In this document: piece by piece, positions 47,287 through 58,522 of the stretch
Numbering within the stretch: position 1 is the first letter of the stretch
Layout of the letters: each line of letters starts with the position of its first letter
Assembly (NCBI GenBank): GCA_038025085.1
Contig: CM076144.1
Location: 2,790,001 to 2,854,000, forward strand
DNA length: 64,000 nucleotides
Direction: 5' to 3'
Source: Tetragonia tetragonoides
Lineage: Eukaryota; Streptophyta; Magnoliopsida; Caryophyllales; Aizoaceae
Notes under the pieces: model-generated
What the model was told of the DNA's origin: nothing
What the model saw: only the letters and a program-made list of their open reading frames with translations
The model's database searches: none
Made by a program: the position numbers and the translations under genes

Positions 47287-50200
47287 TTATAATCACAGTA
47301 TTAGCAATAACTATTGGTCTTTACACAATATCTGACAGAAAAAGCCAAAATTTTCAATCATCGCCAATCTAATTAGAGTAGTGAAGACTATTACTCGTAC
47401 ATGTTTTTTTGCTCTTCAAAGACTATTACTCGTACTTGAATTGGGTAAATTACTTGGGAGTAGATGGTCACAGTCAAAATCACGAGGACGAGGTTGATAG
47501 TCACCATCAAAATCATGATTTTGTACAAAGGCTCGTGAAGGAGCGTGCGTGGTTGAGTAGATATGATCTCATTCATATTTAATAATCAAAGTCGAGTTTT
47601 CGAATTTTGCATAGGTATGAAGCAACTTTATTAAATCCATTGATCAACTGTCCTATCTTTTAAGACGTCTGCAAGCCAGCACAAGAATTAGGCATTGTGA
47701 TCGACGCTAATCTATAAAAAAAAAAGAATATTGTCCCTAAATTGTTGTTAAATTTTGTGTTCTTGTTTCTCAATATTTATTATTTGGTTCAATTGTCGTA
47801 TTGTTAGTCACCTAGGAAGGAAATCGAATTATTTCCTAAGAACTCATTTTCTAATAATGGTTTCCTTTTGAGGTCATGTCGATCTTTTTCTTCTTTTCTT
47901 ACGCTTGTATTTTGGCCAAACAGAGACGATGGCACGTACAAACTACAAAGCCTTCCTCTCGGAAAAGTGAAACGAAAATGAGAAAAGAGACTTTAAAAAA
48001 AAAAGAAAAAGAAAGGCATGCACGTACGAATGTGTAGTGCCACGCCTAGCTAGCACGTCTGCACGTGGAATTTGAAGACAAAAAGGAAAAAGGAAAATAT
48101 GGGACGCTTCTGATTTCATCATGGGAAAAAGGTTTCAGCTCCCATGATGTCTGTCGTACCAGTCCACGGTCCACCACATTTATTCTTCTCTCATGCATTC
48201 TTGAAATTAAACACCTGCCAAGAGCTTCACTAATCACTACTCCACTAGCCTCCTCTTTTTTCTTTTTTTCTGTTTTTTTTCTTTTTTTCTTTCTTCGTCC
48301 AAGTGGTTGTGTGGGTTGTATTAAAATAACCCAAAAAACAAGCATACAACCTAAAGATCATACACAGAAAGAAGTTCTGCGGGTCTAAGGAACCCACAAC
48401 ACGAGAGGAGGCCGCATGTCAAGATTTTGGTTATATGTTATATGTGCAGGCTAACTTCATAGTATAATTGGAGCACAGCTGGTTGAGGCATGTTATGGCC
48501 CCTCTCTTAGTAATTTTTAACCAGTGTTCGAACCCAACCACTTGCAGATTACAATTGTGTTTCTTCGGACCCCCTCCATCTTTCATCCTGGCTTCGTCCC
48601 TGATTGCAAAACACATCAGTAAACTCCTAAATTAAAACCAAGCAACCAAGTTGTTATCCGGCCTTGTAAGTTGTAAGGTCTTATTTCACCAATCCATCCG
48701 TAATTGTGTTTGCACACTCCTCGATCTATGAACAATAGAAAATTTGGGCCACCGTCCTTTTATACTTCTAATGAAGTTCAACTCAAATCTAACATTCTAA
48801 GGCCCATCTATCTTAGAATTACACCAAGATATATACCGGTACACTTTTAAGAGTTCCATTTAGACATTACGCAACTATAACACTAACCATGCACTTCAGA
48901 ATTGCCCCATTATTTTTAACGTTTGATCGTAACCAAGGAAAGAAATAACAGAACTATGTACCAAGGCAACACAATATTGGAAGTTTTTTTTTTCTTTTTC
49001 TTAAGAGAGACCACTAATTACGTTGCGATATGCCTAATCCTTTACTCCTTGATCCTGGTAGAGTGGTAGTGTTATTGGTCGGAGAGTTACGTAATGCATC
49101 CATTAGCAAAGACAAAAGTCAAGCAAGCACTCTTGGGTTCTGGCCCCACATTGAGCCAAGTGAACCATTAGCAAAATGACAAGTGAGATACATACTTTAT
49201 AAATACACCAAAAGAAAATACTATGTACTATTATCAATTAATTAATAGTATATTGTTATACCGTTTAGATTATTGGTTGCTCAAAATTTTTACGACTAAT
49301 CTCCATAAGTCAAATATGAGCACCAAGCCCAAGAGTCTCTGGTTTTCATCTTTTTATTTTCATTTTTCATTTTTATTTTCATTATGGAATACACTTTGAT
49401 CAAAGTAATTACTTAATTAACCACACCCAAAATATAGCAACAAAATTAAACAGGGAAAAGAAAAGATGAATAAACAAAGTAGCTTTTAAACTTAAGATGC
49501 CATTAATGTTAGCAAAAACCGGCTAATCATACTCATCATAATGTTTCCACATAATGTTAAGTGCATACATTGGGAGACAAATATCCTTTACTTGCAGTTT
49601 TGGGGATTTCACTTGTGTGAGGACTGATCTGATGACCGAGTATGATCAAAAATTCAAAAATGCTATGTATATTTACTCAAAGAAAATTCATATACTCTCT
49701 TTCCGTGTTTGTAAATTGCTTGGAGTTTTATTAGTTTATTGTTATACTTTTAGTTGTCTAGCTAATTGTGATTATATAAATAATTATAGGAACAAGAACT
49801 GGTTGGAGTAATACATTTTTCATCTAATAAAATATACCCCATTAGGAACTTAGTTGATGGTACATGCATGATATAGTTTACAACGACCAATGTAAAGCAA
49901 CGTAGGAATGATTAAGAAAATAGACAAGCAATGTTCCCAATGATATTTTCTCTTGAGAAAAGCAAAAAAAAAAAACAAAATGAGTATTTATATATTTGTG
50001 TGAATATTGTTGAAATCTATATATGTAGTGTACTTGGGAAGAAACAAATGACTGATTAATTTCACGGAAAATAAATAATTTTATTCTAAGGAAAATAATT
50101 ACTCTGTATTTGAGGGATTTATAGAAGAAAACCAAGAATTAATCCCTATGTTTCCTCTATTAATAATCCCCAAAAAAACAAAACAAAACAAAACAAAAAC

Positions 50201-50590
50201 TAGCATTAACGAACAAGATCTGTTGTGAAAAGAAGGGCCATCACAAGGCAAACAACCATAACTTTTATATTTTACAGTACAGTTTACTGTGTGTTGGCAT
50301 TAGAGACAGCTGCATTTGCGCGGATTTTAATGGTTGGGTGAATATTACCCCCCTCCCAAGTTAACAGGCGTCAAAAAAGGCTGGGATTATAAGATGCCCA
50401 CATTGCTAGTGGTAACAATTTTAAAATAACTTACTTACTCAAAATAGTATATCATGTTACTAGATTCTGAGAATTCCCATAAATAGTAATTTCTTTAAGG
50501 TTGTTTCTTAAGCTTCTCTTTCAAGGAACAGATGTTTTATTATTCTCTCACCATTTCCTTTCTCCAATCATACATCTCCCTCTAATAGTC
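47287..50590. other. Intergenic, one possible hAT-like remnant
   Basis: Mostly AT-rich. At about 48430-48605 a segment ending GGCTTCGTCCCTG resembles a degenerate hAT-type terminus, but I found no partner end or duplication. No supported gene. Confidence 0.4.
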
Positions 50591-50593
50591 ATA

Positions 50594-50850
50594 GGATACG
50601 TTTGATAGAGCTTATCCGGTCGGTTCAATTCAGTTCAAGTGTCAATTCAGTGAAATCAAATTCAGTTAAATGATGTCGAGTTCAGTTCAATGGTGCTGAG
50701 TTCAGAAATATACTTTTTGTCTCACATATCAAACTGTGTTCAATTCAGTTCAGTTGTGTCCAGTTCAGTTCAGTAGTATCCAGTTTAGTGATGTTGAATT
50801 TAGTTTAGTTTAGTTCAGTTCTGGTAAGTTCAGCTCTAACAAACGCACCC
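50594..50850. mobile_element. CAGTTCAG-word MITE with GCGTTTGTTAGAG termini
   Basis: The left end GGATACGTTTGATAGAGCTT and the right end, reverse-complemented, GGGTGCGTTTGTTAGAGCT, with a 3-bp direct repeat ATA on both sides. The interior is filled with CAGTTCAG/GATGTC(G/C)AGTTCAG words and contains the block ATACTTTTTGTCTCACATAT. Two further copies of this family form the tRNA-splitting nest at 52933-57707. Confidence 0.8.
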
Positions 50851-51004
50851 ATAATTCATCAAGCGGCTACCCTATTTCATGACTCATACTCACCGTTAAA
50901 CGATTTTAGTACTTTTGGGTCTCTGTTTTTTTAGTTGCTGATAAGATGAGAGCAATAAAATTAGCTCAATTTGAATTGGCTATGGCATTATAAATTCGCA
51001 AAAC

Positions 51005-51105
51005 TCGTATGAGACGCCTCAAAGTGAGGCGACTTAAACAATTATGATATCATATTGTCGTTATATTTGGCTATAGAGGTGGTCTCGCCTTAAGGCGGCC
51101 TCATA
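51005..51105. mobile_element. Small MITE with GAGGCGG termini, copy B
   Basis: Begins CGTATGAGACGCCTCA and ends TTAAGGCGGCCTCATA, with an ATGATATCAT centre. It is homologous to copy A at 13692-13782 in the opposite orientation. Confidence 0.6.
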
Positions 51106-51364
51106 AATTATATGTTGCACTTCTAACATGGTGGTGCAAAAACTTCGCACTCCATATTTAGATTATGTCGTTAAGTTCTAAGTATGTTTCATGCAATTTT
51201 TATGAATTATGGTTATAATTTTGTTTGAAATTAAGGCAAATTCTCTTTCTACTGAACAAAATTGATATTAATACATGAGAGAAAAATTGCGTCTTTCAAT
51301 TGAATTTACTACTAATCAAATAAGTGGAATATTAATGAAAAATTGCAACGATTAGTTGTTCTTT

Positions 51365-51641
51365 GGCTCTGTTTGATTCACCTTAATTTTACTTAAATTC
51401 AGTTCAGTTCAGTCCAGTTCAGTTTATGCGTAACTTTAGCACTCATATAACTTTTTATTCCGAAATAATTTCATGATGATAATTATGTAATCGGAAAGAT
51501 CTCAAATCATACTTTCAAATGAGTCCAATATTGACTATGTTTGGACAAATTTTAAATGGTTAACGGTCAAGTTTAAAAAATCAATTCAGTTCAGTTCAGT
51601 TCAGTTCAGATCAGTTTTATCCAGGTGAATCAAACGAAACC
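51365..51641. mobile_element. MITE with GTTTGATTCACCT termini
   Basis: 277 bp. The left end is GGCTCTGTTTGATTCACCT and the right end, reverse-complemented, GGTTTCGTTTGATTCACCT; TTT lies on both sides. Blocks of CAGTTCAGTTCAG occur just inside both ends. Non-coding. Confidence 0.8.
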
Positions 51642-52229
51642 TTTGTTTGTGCAATGATAAGTTGTAGCAACTAGAGGAATATATATAATGTCCCGATAGT
51701 TGGAAGTATCATTTCCAATTATGGAATTAAGGGTTTGATTTCGATTACTCTTTGTGCTCTGTAAAACCCCAAAAAAAAAACGAAAAAGAAAAAAAAGAAC
51801 TTTGGCGAGAAGGATAAGATTAGGCCTATATAATGGTCTGTTTTTACCAGTCAAATGACGATTAAACCAAATTCACCAGACTTATCTCCGAAGTTAAAAG
51901 AGTGAGTGAGAGGTCGGCAAAAATTTCACGCCCTTGGGTGATCAAATATCAAGAGATTAAAGATAAGTTAATTTAAGGTAATGGACTGAAGTGCACAGTA
52001 AAGAATCACATGCATGCTCTGCTCTCCAGGCCATCTCCTCGCTTTTTTGAGTGATTCGCAGTCAAATATTCACACTCTTTTGACCAATTAAAAGCACCAC
52101 ATCTTTCGCCAAATCCGGCCTTCGCCTTGAAATGGAAAGGAAGATTTCTGTGTCTTTTTCGAGTTAGTTCTACTTCTTGTTTTTAGTATACTTCTCTAGA
52201 TATGATTTTCGTAGGTATTTGATATCTGT

Positions 52230-52517
52230 TAAGAAAAACACATACACAGGATTAGTGAGAATCAGTGGCTAGACCTTATTGAATCAGTAAAAATCAGTGG
52301 CAGGATCTTACTCAATCAGTGGAAATCAGTGACAGGATCCACATTCCTACTCACAGAATCAGTGACAGGATCTTATTGAATCAGTGAGAATCAGTGGAAG
52401 GACCTTACTGAATCAGTGGAAATCAGTGGCATGACCTTACTCAATCAGTGAGAATCAGTGGCAAGACCTTACTCAATCAGTGAGAATCAGTGGGAATAAG
52501 TGGAAAAGAACGCACCC
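52230..52517. mobile_element. Left-truncated CACTGATT-word Tourist MITE
   Basis: Composed of AATCAGTGGCA..GGACCTTACTC units in the orientation opposite to the intact copy and ending TAAGTGGAAAAGAACGCACC plus C at 52517, the expected right terminus. The left terminus is not recognisable. Confidence 0.7.
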
Positions 52518-52894
52518 ACAATCGAAATAAGTCTTGTGTGAGACCAACTCACAAACAAATAAGGTAATTATTTAGAAATGTAGGGGTCACTTATGATGAG
52601 CATTCACCCTTGTTTCATTGAAAATTAATTTTTGTCTTATCAAAAGTTACGAAAACACCTTCTTATATAAGTTTTTATGATCGTTATATTTTGTTTGGTA
52701 AATTCAAGTCTTGATAGTTGAAACGGTGAAAACCTTTGTAAAAAGAACGGTAAAACAGCATTTGTGAGACGATTTGAACTAAATAAAAATTAAGTAGGCT
52801 GAAAGCCTGTGTAGAAATTGATCATTCCAGCGGGATAGTGCCTAATAGGATGGGTGGAGCTGCAGAGCTAGAGCACTATGAAAGTGGGAAGGAC

Positions 52895-52898
52895 AAAA
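52895..52898 (-). terminator. Pol III terminator of the split tRNA-Val
   Basis: A TTTT run on the minus strand four bases beyond the discriminator base of the tRNA 3' half, as expected for an RNA polymerase III gene. Confidence 0.6.
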
Positions 52899-52901
52899 GG
52901 A

Positions 52902-52929
52902 TGGCGTCGCTCGGACTCGAACCGAAGAT
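52902..52929 (-). pseudogene. tRNA-Val(AAC) 3' half, separated by transposons
   Basis: Reads ATC, then TTCGG-TTCGAGT-CCGAG (T arm), CGACGCC (acceptor 3' strand) and A (discriminator). The acceptor strand pairs with GGTGTCG at the start of the 5' half at 57753, 4.8 kb away. Joined to that half it gives a 74-nt cloverleaf with a five-base variable loop. The break lies in the variable loop. Confidence 0.85.
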
Positions 52930-53003
52930 TTTGGTTGCGTTCTTTTGAGTTTATACAATCAGTTCAGTTTAGGTGTCAATTCAGTGATTTTTAGTTCAAT
53001 TAA

Positions 53004-53229
53004 TGATCTGTTCTCCACAACTTTTCCCTGAAGTATTCAGTAAAATTCAGTTCAGTTCAGAAAAATTCAGTAGAGTTCGGTAAATCAAAGAACAAATTTA
53101 CACTTTGTAATTGTAGTTTCACTAAAAATAAGTTCAGTTCAGAAAAATTTAGTTCAGTTCAGTAAATTTCAGTTCAGTTCAGTATTGTGCAGATAAATTC
53201 AGTAAAAAGAAGGTGAAGAGAACAGACCC
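53004..53229. mobile_element. Tourist-like MITE nested in the outer element
   Basis: 226 bp, the same family as 3311-3609: left end TGATCTGTTCTCCACAACTT, right end GAAGAGAACAGACCC. A TAA duplication flanks it (53001-53003, 53230-53232). The interior is AAATTCAGTTCAG words rather than the AGTTCAAC words of the other copy. Confidence 0.8.
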
Positions 53230-53323
53230 TAAGTGATGTTTAGTTCAGAAATATACTTTTTGTCTCACATATCAAGTTGCGTTTGTTAGAGTTGTATTTA
53301 CAATAACTAAACTGAACTGAATT

Positions 53324-56145
53324 TGTAATACTCCGCATTATTATTCATTTTAGAATAATAATTACTTAAAAAGAGAATGCAATTTTGGATTTAAAATAAT
53401 AATTGGGCTCATGATTTAAAATGCCTAATTAATGTATGGGTTGTTTTGGATCCAATTAAATTAATTGGGCCAAAATAAAAGAAAAAAATTGGGCTTGATT
53501 ATTTTAGGATTGGCCAAAAATAATTAAGGCCTAATTAGGGCCATTATTTTCGGCCAAGAGCCGAAAATATGGAGCAAAATCAGTTTTTATTTTGTGAAAA
53601 TTATTTCCTAAAAATGTGGATTTTGAGAGGGTTTGACTGGTTATTAGTTGGGAAGTTGAAGGAGAAAATGAAGGAGTGAAATTAGGGATTTGGTTTCCTA
53701 ATTGGACTCAACTTCCTCACTCATCAACTTAACCTAGACAAAAAAAAAAAAAAAAAAAAAAAGCCACTCATCTCTCACTCTCTCAAACTCACGCACGACA
53801 CCAGGAGCAAAAGAAGAGTAGTTCATCACTATCTCACAATTCATTCTTTGCTCAGTTTTAATCCTTGATTTTCAAGTAAGTGTTCTAAACTTGTTTTCTT
53901 TGATTATTAAAAGCTTTTAGATTCAATTCAAATATGAGTTTTATGAACCCTAATCTTGTTTGAGTAAACCCTAATTTAGTTTTGCCTAGGGTTTGCTATA
54001 TTCTATTATTTTTGCATGATAGGATCATGATTAGGGTTTGGGTTGTTGTTTTATTGAATTGAATCAAAGTTTGAGTTCAAAAGGTTAGATCTTTGTAATT
54101 TAATTAAATCAGGAAATTTATTAATTGTGGATTTAATTAGATTAGGGTTTGTTAAATTTGTTTAACAAAAAAAAAAAAAAAAGAAGAAACCGTGTGGTGC
54201 ATGGCTGTCCCGACAGCCTGCCGGCGGCCAGCCGCTGCTGGCGGCATCCCAGTGGGGCCCGCCAGTGGTGGTTGGTGTTGGTGGTGTTTTGGTGTTGACT
54301 TGTTTTGACTTGTTGACTTGTTTTTAGGGTTTTTGGAAAGTTTTCTAATTTAGTTGTGAAAATTGTCGTGGAAACTTTGAGCATGCATGAGTAACTGAAA
54401 ATTCCAGCAACTTAATTAATTATCGTGATTGCCTATTGCTAAGGGTACTAAATCATCTTTAAGGTTAATAAAGTGGTTTAGAAGTCAAAGTATTGACTAT
54501 TGTGTATTGTGGATTTGTTAGGACCCATTGACCGCGTTTGAAACGTAAGGAGCTTACGTTGTTGATTGTCGTGATTGCCTATTGCTAAAGGTAATTCATG
54601 TCTAGATGAATTATGTCATCTCTTTATCATAATTCATATCTATTGGGATTTGTATTCATTTGTCTAGTATTGGATTGAGAATGTGAATTCATATTTGGAC
54701 TTGTGAGTATTCGAAAAGGGATAATTAATGTTTATTTTCTTGTGATAATTCGTATATAATTATATGTTAGTGAATGCATGTATAATGTTGGAAATTCACT
54801 TTGTGTAGCAATGTCTACTTGTTAATATTCATGTGAGGAGATGCATGTTTTATTATTGGTTATTGAACGAAAATTATGTTAATAATTATTCAATTGGAAT
54901 ATAGCTTGAAATTGCTATTTTTGGTATCATGTTAGTAAGCATGTGAATCATGTTAGAAGCATGTTACTTCAATAAGTTGAAATGAACTTTGACTATTGAA
55001 TTAGGTGGTTTTGAATTGAGGCCTAGATGCCATTCATGTAATATGCCATCGGAAATTTGTAACCATATTGTGTTACTTGAGTGCCAAGATTATGTGTATT
55101 ACTTGTTATGTGATCACCATATTAAATTGAATTGAGAGTTAAGACTTTTTTGGTAATGGATCCACTGAAGGATGCGATTGGGAATTTGTCACTGGTTACG
55201 TTGAGTGGTTCCATTGGTTATGGCCACAATGTATTTAGTTAAAGCTTGTATCCATACAAAGAGCAATTGGGCAAGTGAAGTTTTGTGGATAAAACTGTTC
55301 TTCTTGTAAACCTAAGGGTTGAGATTAGGAACATCTAGAAGTACTTCGGGAGTCATCTATACTCCGGGACGGTTGATCCCTCTTTTGCCATTGTGCACGG
55401 GACTAAGATCCTATTGAATCGACTGCGGTTGGTTTGACAATTCATGCGATTCTCTTCTCTCTAATGAACTTGGCTAATGGATAATAATAAATATGAGATT
55501 TATTATTTGTTGATTATTGTGTCTTTAAGTTTAAAGCATGTTGTCTTTATTTTTCTTAAAGTATGGTCACTATTTTTATTGGATTAAGTATATGGACTTA
55601 ACTTGGGAATTGAAATGGATTATGTGGTTATGAATTACTCAGCGTAGCTGATTGGTTGTTTTTCTTTGTACTTGTGTTTGTTGTCCATTACTCTTCAATG
55701 GTGGACCTATGATGAAGCTATATGGAATTCGTTTATATGGGGGGAGTATATTGACAGGATTTGTAGCTCAAGGAGTAGAGCTAGTGAGAAGGCGACAAAA
55801 GAAGATTGTAAATCTTCTAAGAACATTTATTTTATTGTTTAGTTTGGAACTTCTTTTACTATTGGGATATTATATTGTAATGAGATTAATTCTCTTGCAT
55901 GAGAATTAATAAGTTTAATATTTCTATTTCATTTTGGATTATTTGTTTTAAGTTAGTTGGAAAAGATAGTTAATATTTAATTATCTAGTATGTATGTCTG
56001 GGATATATAACATTTATTTTCTTTCTAGACTTGTATTTAATTTGAACATTAAATACGACGGTGACGCTTCAAATTTCTATGGTTTTTCCGCTGCAACACG
56101 TGATTTTAAATGGTTTTAAATTAGACGAAAATTCGGGGTGTTACA
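53324..56145. mobile_element. 2.8-kb solo LTR
   Basis: 2,822 bp running from TGTAATACTCCG to CGGGGTGTTACA, with TG/CA ends and 12-bp imperfect inverted termini. A perfect 5-bp target duplication GAATT flanks it (53319-53323, 56146-56150), as for LTR retrotransposons. No internal primer-binding site, polypurine tract or coding region is seen. It contains an A-tract, a CT-rich leader-like stretch near 53760-53870 and a duplicated GTCGTGATTGCCTATTGCTA-type segment near 54425 and 54570. I infer unequal recombination between long LTRs; the lineage is not determined. Confidence 0.75.
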
Positions 56146-56259
56146 GAATTCAACATTACAAAACTGGATACTAATGAATTGAACTGGATACAACTGAGAT
56201 GAATTGAACACAAATTGATATGTGAGACAAAATGTATGTTTCTGAACTCAGCACCACTG

Positions 56260-57494
56260 CAGTGGCGGAGCCAGGGGGCTGGTGTAGGCCATGGCCTCCC
56301 CCATGGTCTGCAAATAGGGGTGTTCATTTTCGGGTATCCGAAATTTCGGATTCGGATAGTCCGATATCTGTTATCCGAAAAATATTTAAATTTTTTATTT
56401 TTTATCCTATTTTGTGCCTAATATTTTGAAAATGTGAGCCAAATATTTCGGATAATTTTCGATATCCGAAAATTTTGGAAAATGGTATTCGAACCCGTAT
56501 CCGAAATTTTGGATATCCGCTTTTTCGGATATTTTCAGTTCGGATATTCGGGTTTTCGGATTGAATGCTCGGGTTCGGATATTTTTGAAAGCCCTATTTG
56601 CAAATGCAATAAATATTACAAATGCATTCATTGCACACAAAGCTCTAATTGGCATGCTGGCTTTGCTTTTCAACTTAATGCATGCGTTGATTCTTGATCA
56701 GGTCCGTGTTCGAGTGCGTTGGCTAGCATTTTTTTTTTTTTTATCATTTTGTTCCTTATATTGGGTTTTTGTCTTTATTTGTCAATTTTTTTTTTTTTTT
56801 TTATTTATCATTTTTTATCATTTTGTTCCTTATATTGGGTTTTTGTCTTTATTTATCTCTTTTTTTTTAATAAGGTAAGGAGGCCCGCTCCCAGACTGGC
56901 TCATCTCGGGTTTTAGGCCCAGAAACTTAGTGGGCAGGCATTTGGGAGAAGGGGGAATAAGGGAAAAGGGATCCTAAATGTCCCTAGTGGGATTTGATTT
57001 TTGGTGGTGGGTAAGGAAACCAAGGATGAAACCACTAGACCAACTTATGTTGGTTTGTCTTTATTTATCTTGTCCATAGTGCGTTTCTTCTAATCGTTAG
57101 TGATTAGATTTCAAAAAAAAAAAAAAAAGAAGAAAAAGAAGTGATTTGGTTAGATTTTTTTTCCCTCTTGATTTACTAGAATAGTTTAGCTTAATGTCTA
57201 AATTTTTACCACTTTCTTTTGACTTTTATTTTGTTGTCAATACCTTGTGTCCATAACATTTTTTGGGATCTTGATTATTAGTACAAGTGTGGTTGAATTT
57301 ATAGTTCAATTGATGACTATGTAATATTCTTTCTCCATAGAAAAAATATTTAGATCGCATAAAATACTAATAATTTTTTAATTGAGTGAGGTATTATTTG
57401 AATTCCTTTTACTAAAATTGAGAAGTTTATTTTGAGTAGACGTAATACATTTATTTTCGGTCCTCCCAAAGAAAACATCTTGGCTCCTCCACTG
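56260..57494. mobile_element. hAT-type element with TGGCGGAG termini, 1.2 kb
   Basis: Begins CAGTGGCGGAGCCAGG and ends TTGGCTCCTCCACTG, with a perfect 8-bp duplication CACCACTG on both sides (56252-56259, 57495-57502). It holds no transposase frame. It is related at its ends to the 167-bp element at 18971-19137, and is invaded by a smaller element at 56315-56596. Confidence 0.85.
56315..56596. mobile_element. Small Ac-like hAT MITE rich in TCGGATA words
   Basis: 282 bp, with left end TAGGGGTGTTCATTTTCGGG and right end, reverse-complemented, TAGGGCTTTCAAAAATATCC. It is flanked by TCTGCAAA and TTTGCAAA, an 8-bp duplication with one change. The interior consists of TATCCGAAA / TTCGGATA words. 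Confidence 0.75.
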
Positions 57495-57707
57495 CACCAC
57501 TGAATCGAACTGAACATTATTTAATTGAATTTGAAATCATTGAATTGATACCTGAACTGAACTGAACTGAACTGAACTGGCCGTGTAAGCTCTAACAAAC
57601 GCGCCCTTAATGGTGTCCAGTTCAGTTTAGTGATGTCCAATTCAAAAATGTTCAGTTCAATTCAATTCAATTCAATTCAGGTAAATTCAGCTCTAAAGAA
57701 TGTACCC

Positions 57708-57753
57708 CTTCAACGTGTTAGACTAACGTGATAACCAACTACACCACGACACC
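57708..57753 (-). pseudogene. tRNA-Val(AAC) 5' half, separated by transposons
   Basis: Minus strand: acceptor GGTGTCG, TG, D arm GTGT..ATCAC with the conserved AGTTGGTT loop (A box), anticodon arm TTAGT-CTAACAC-GTTGA with anticodon AAC, then AG of the variable loop, where the transposon nest begins. The anticodon stem has several G-T pairs, so the gene may already have been somewhat diverged. The 3' half is at 52902-52929. Split this way, no mature tRNA could be made. Confidence 0.85.
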
Positions 57754-58260
57754 ACGTCCCCATTATGTCCTAATCAAGTTCCGAATTTTTTTCCAACTGC
57801 TATGAGAAGTTAAGTCTAATTACTTCGCCTCTCAATCTCGCTCTCAATAAGGTATTACATCATAATACTTGGTTCAACTTATACAGGACATATTCTTGTC
57901 TTGTTTCTTCTTTTTCGTGGGATAAACGATACAATTAATGAGCATAGATAAGTTGTGTTCCTTTTGTCCTTCTCATGTCGCATTATGTGCCATTCTTTAT
58001 TTTATTTGTTTTTGAAGCGATTTAATTAAGATATAAAGTTGATTGGATTACACAATGTCCAGGTGAAACACATATAAGCCCAATCGAGGTTCAATCTTAA
58101 ACCCAATTGGCCATTAGGAATTAGGAAGATAGAACATCATACAGTTACACTTAGAGCATTGTGTAGTAGCATTGATAACACTACACAAGATCAACCTACC
58201 AAGAAAAAATTGCCTTTAGGTCCTCTAGGTTTGATAATGATACAGGACCTTATAGTCTAA
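57754..58260. other. Upstream of the split tRNA, no other gene
   Basis: AT-rich DNA with no supported coding frame. Confidence 0.4.
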
Positions 58261-58522
58261 TAGCATCTCCAATACAAGGTTTTTATGGTAGATTTGTGCG
58301 GAAAAAACTTTTTATAAAAATGTCATCCCAATAGTGATAAACCTATAAAATTCAAGTTTGTACAAATCGTTCCTGGTTTATAGGCTATAATGTGTTACAT
58401 ATAAAAACTTTCTTAGAGGTTTGTAGCATTACGACATAGAGGTTTGTATAAATGAAATTTTAAATTTAATGATCTGTCTAAGATAAATAGCCTTTAAAAA
58501 TTTGTAACATTAGAGATGCTTT
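58261..58522. mobile_element. MITE with AGCATCTCCAAT termini
   Basis: The left end TAGCATCTCCAATACAAGG and the right end, reverse-complemented, AAAGCATCTCTAATGTTACA, form imperfect inverted termini of a type common in plant intergenic DNA. About 262 bp, AT-rich, non-coding. The target duplication is not clear. Confidence 0.6.

Larger units (their letters stand above)
53275..57606. mobile_element. Second CAGTTCAG-word MITE, nested and itself twice invaded
   Basis: The left end GTTGCGTTTGTTAGAG and the right end CTCTAACAAACGCGCC are inverted termini of the same family as 50594-50850. Its body runs in the reverse sense (CATATCAA..TTGATATGTGAGACAAA) and is broken by the solo LTR at 53324-56145 and by the hAT element at 56260-57494. 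The exact outer boundaries are uncertain by a few bases because no clear target duplication was found. Confidence 0.7.
52933..57707. mobile_element. Outer CAGTTCAG-word MITE that split the tRNA gene
   Basis: The left terminus GGTTGCGTTCTTTTGAG and the right, reverse-complemented, GGGTACATTCTTTAGAGCTG, belong to the family seen intact at 50594-50850, and internal blocks (TTCAGAAATATACTTTTTGT on the left, GTGTCCAGTTCAGTTTAGTG on the right) match that copy in order. It is interrupted by a Tourist MITE (53004-53229) and by another copy of its own family (about 53275-57606). The flanking triplets are TTT and CTT. The original element was only about 250-300 bp. Confidence 0.75.

Noticed and set aside
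48046..48388. 99-aa and 107-aa frames on opposite strands
   Set aside because: Dominated by poly-Lys/poly-Phe from an A/T tract; no conserved motif.
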